Positions 62,906-64,000 of a stretch of 64,000 nucleotides of DNA are shown here, piece by piece. Each line of letters starts with the position of its first letter. Position 1 is the first letter of the stretch. Origin of the DNA: RGIG8244 sp045639325 (GTDB lineage: Bacteria > Verrucomicrobiota > Lentisphaeria > Victivallales > UBA1829); the NCBI GenBank assembly GCA_045639325.1, contig JAZUCU010000048.1, positions 62,001-126,000 of the forward strand. Reading direction: 5' to 3'. Below the pieces are notes generated by a model. It was not told the DNA's origin. It made no database searches and saw only the letters and a list, made by a program, of their open reading frames with translations. The position numbers and the translations under genes are program-made.

Positions 62906-64000
62906 ATGTTAGGTCTTGATCCTGCACGGGTTCCGGCACCTTGTTTTGTGCTGGACCTTGCCGCAATGCGGCGGAATCTTGCCGTACTGGAGAGTGTCAG
63001 ACAGCGTACCGGAGCAAAAATCCTCCTGGCGCAGAAGGCATTCTCCATGTACCATGTGTATGGCGTTATTGCGCAGACGCTTGACGGTTGTTGTGCCAGT
63101 TCGCCTCATGAAGCACGGCTCGCCAAAGAGGAATTCCGCAAGGAAGTTCATTCTTTCGCCGCCGCGTTTTCCGAACAGGATCTGAAGGAACTCCTGACGT
63201 ATTCCGATCATATTGTATTCAACTCCCTTTCTCAATGGGACCGCTTCCGTCATCTGACGAAACCATATCAGGGGAAAATCTCATTCGGTCTGCGCTGCAA
63301 TCCGGAACATTCGGAAGCGGATGTGGATCTTTATTCTCCCTGCGGTCCCAATTCCCGTCTGGGCATCCGCAGTGATACGCTGAAAGAATACGGCGGCATT
63401 CCGGACGGGATCGAGGGGCTCCATTTTCATGCGTTGTGTCAGCGCAATTCCGATGCGTTGGAACGGACCCTTGCGGCGTTTGAAGCCCGGTTCGGCGAAT
63501 ATATCCCCGGCATGAAATGGGTGAATTTCGGCGGCGGACATCACATCACCCGGGCGGATTATGATGTGGATCTGCTTTGCCGTCTGATCACATCATTCCG
63601 TGAAAAATACGGAGTGGAAACCATTTATCTGGAACCGGGTGAGGCCGTTGTGCTCAATGCCGGTTCCCTCTATGCGGAAATTCTTGATATCACCCATAAC
63701 CTGACGGACATCGCCGTCATGAACGTTTCCGCGGAATGTCACACTCCCGATGTGCTGGAAATGCCATATCGTCCGGAAATCGTCAATGCCGGTCTGCCGG
63801 GAGAATATCCGTATCTTTACCGACTGGCGGGACATTCCTGTCTGGCGGGTGACATTATGGGGGATTATTCATTTCCGGAACCATTGAAAGTCGGCGACCG
63901 GATCGAATTGCTTGACATGGCATTGTATTCCATGGTCAAAACGAACACCTTCAACGGCTTGCAGTTGCCGTCGATCGCCTCCTGGGATTCCGAAACGGGT
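62906..64000 (+). CDS. nspC: Carboxynorspermidine decarboxylase, 3' end outside window
   Basis: The reading frame from ATG 62906 stays open to the window end (365 codons), so the C-terminus is missing by perhaps 10-30 residues. It is a PLP-dependent alanine-racemase-fold decarboxylase. VPAPCFVLDLAAMRRNL starts the protein; LLAQKAFSMYHVY carries the PLP Lys near residue 45; GLHFHALCQRN, NFGGGHHITRADYD and YLEPGEAVVLNAG bind phosphate and substrate; AGHSCLAGDIMGDY carries the conserved Cys. It removes CO2 from the product of the upstream enzyme, giving norspermidine or spermidine. It lies 16 bases after the dehydrogenase; the ribosome site is weak (GGAT). Confidence 0.93.
   Translation, partial: MLGLDPARVPAPCFVLDLAAMRRNLAVLESVRQRTGAKILLAQKAFSMYHVYGVIAQTLDGCCASSPHEARLAKEEFRKEVHSFAAAFSEQDLKELLTYSDHIVFNSLSQWDRFRHLTKPYQGKISFGLRCNPEHSEADVDLYSPCGPNSRLGIRSDTLKEYGGIPDGIEGLHFHALCQRNSDALERTLAAFEARFGEYIPGMKWVNFGGGHHITRADYDVDLLCRLITSFREKYGVETIYLEPGEAVVLNAGSLYAEILDITHNLTDIAVMNVSAECHTPDVLEMPYRPEIVNAGLPGEYPYLYRLAGHSCLAGDIMGDYSFPEPLKVGDRIELLDMALYSMVKTNTFNGLQLPSIASWDSETG

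Noticed and set aside
1..64000. Genomic island or prophage
   Set aside because: No integrase, transposase, tRNA or attachment repeats were seen, and core genes are interspersed with the accessory ones.

Overview
The window looks like a chromosomal segment of a fermentative, host-associated or anaerobic bacterium of the Lentisphaerota/Victivallales (PVC superphylum). This is inferred from gene content: secreted glycan-active proteins with CBM9-like and DUF4091/DUF4838 domains, Gfo/Idh/MocA dehydrogenases, pseudopilin-like proteins with an FTLIELL segment, a planctomycete-style DUF1549/DUF1501 pair, NifU/NifS iron-sulfur assembly and an Nfn/Hyd-related flavin complex. No rRNA, tRNA, CRISPR array, phage or transposase gene was seen.

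Positions 1-31,400 are an accessory glycan-use region. A DUF4838 protein enters from outside the window and is followed by a YgjV-like membrane protein. A GntR-type regulator (7678-8742) is divergent from a HAD phosphatase - pseudopilin - CBM9/DUF4091 operon. A five-gene minus-strand operon (16406 down to 8846) encodes a CBM9-like protein, a GH42-like enzyme, an unknown secreted protein, an MDR dehydrogenase and a Gfo/Idh/MocA dehydrogenase. It is divergent from a three-gene plus-strand unit of DUF1549/DUF1553, DUF1501 and PPC-repeat proteins. Next come a pseudopilin carrying an internal 129-nt repeat insertion, a Gfo/Idh/MocA protein with a 1050-residue CBM9 glycosidase-like protein, an AraC regulator, a cytoplasmic glycosidase-like protein and a possible zinc phospholipase-fold protein.

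Positions 31,400-41,560 are core genes on the plus strand: fabD-fabG-acpP-fabF, a LysM lipoprotein, PhoH-like ATPase, 7TM-HD phosphohydrolase, ybeY, a DUF502 membrane protein and xseA. Positions 41,558-49,900 are on the minus strand: a CE15-like esterase, a three-gene NuoE/NuoF/NfnB-GltD-like complex that resembles Stn-type transhydrogenases, and a Gfo/Idh/MocA - ispE - tyrA operon.

Positions 50,000-64,000 hold ackA, aroC (with an unusual N-terminal active-site region), a GT4 glycosyltransferase, an MBL-fold hydrolase, an M20 amidohydrolase, nifU-nifS, two DUF4139 (MuiA-like) secreted paralogues, and a carboxynorspermidine dehydrogenase/decarboxylase pair for polyamine synthesis. The last gene runs off the window.

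As inference, secreted and cytoplasmic glycan enzymes feed sugars to dehydrogenases. Fermentation ends in acetate through ackA, and the flavin/Fe-S complex balances NADH, NADPH and ferredoxin. Promoters are readable in most intergenic gaps. They favour a TTGACA-like -35, a 16-17 bp spacer and a TATATT -10 box.
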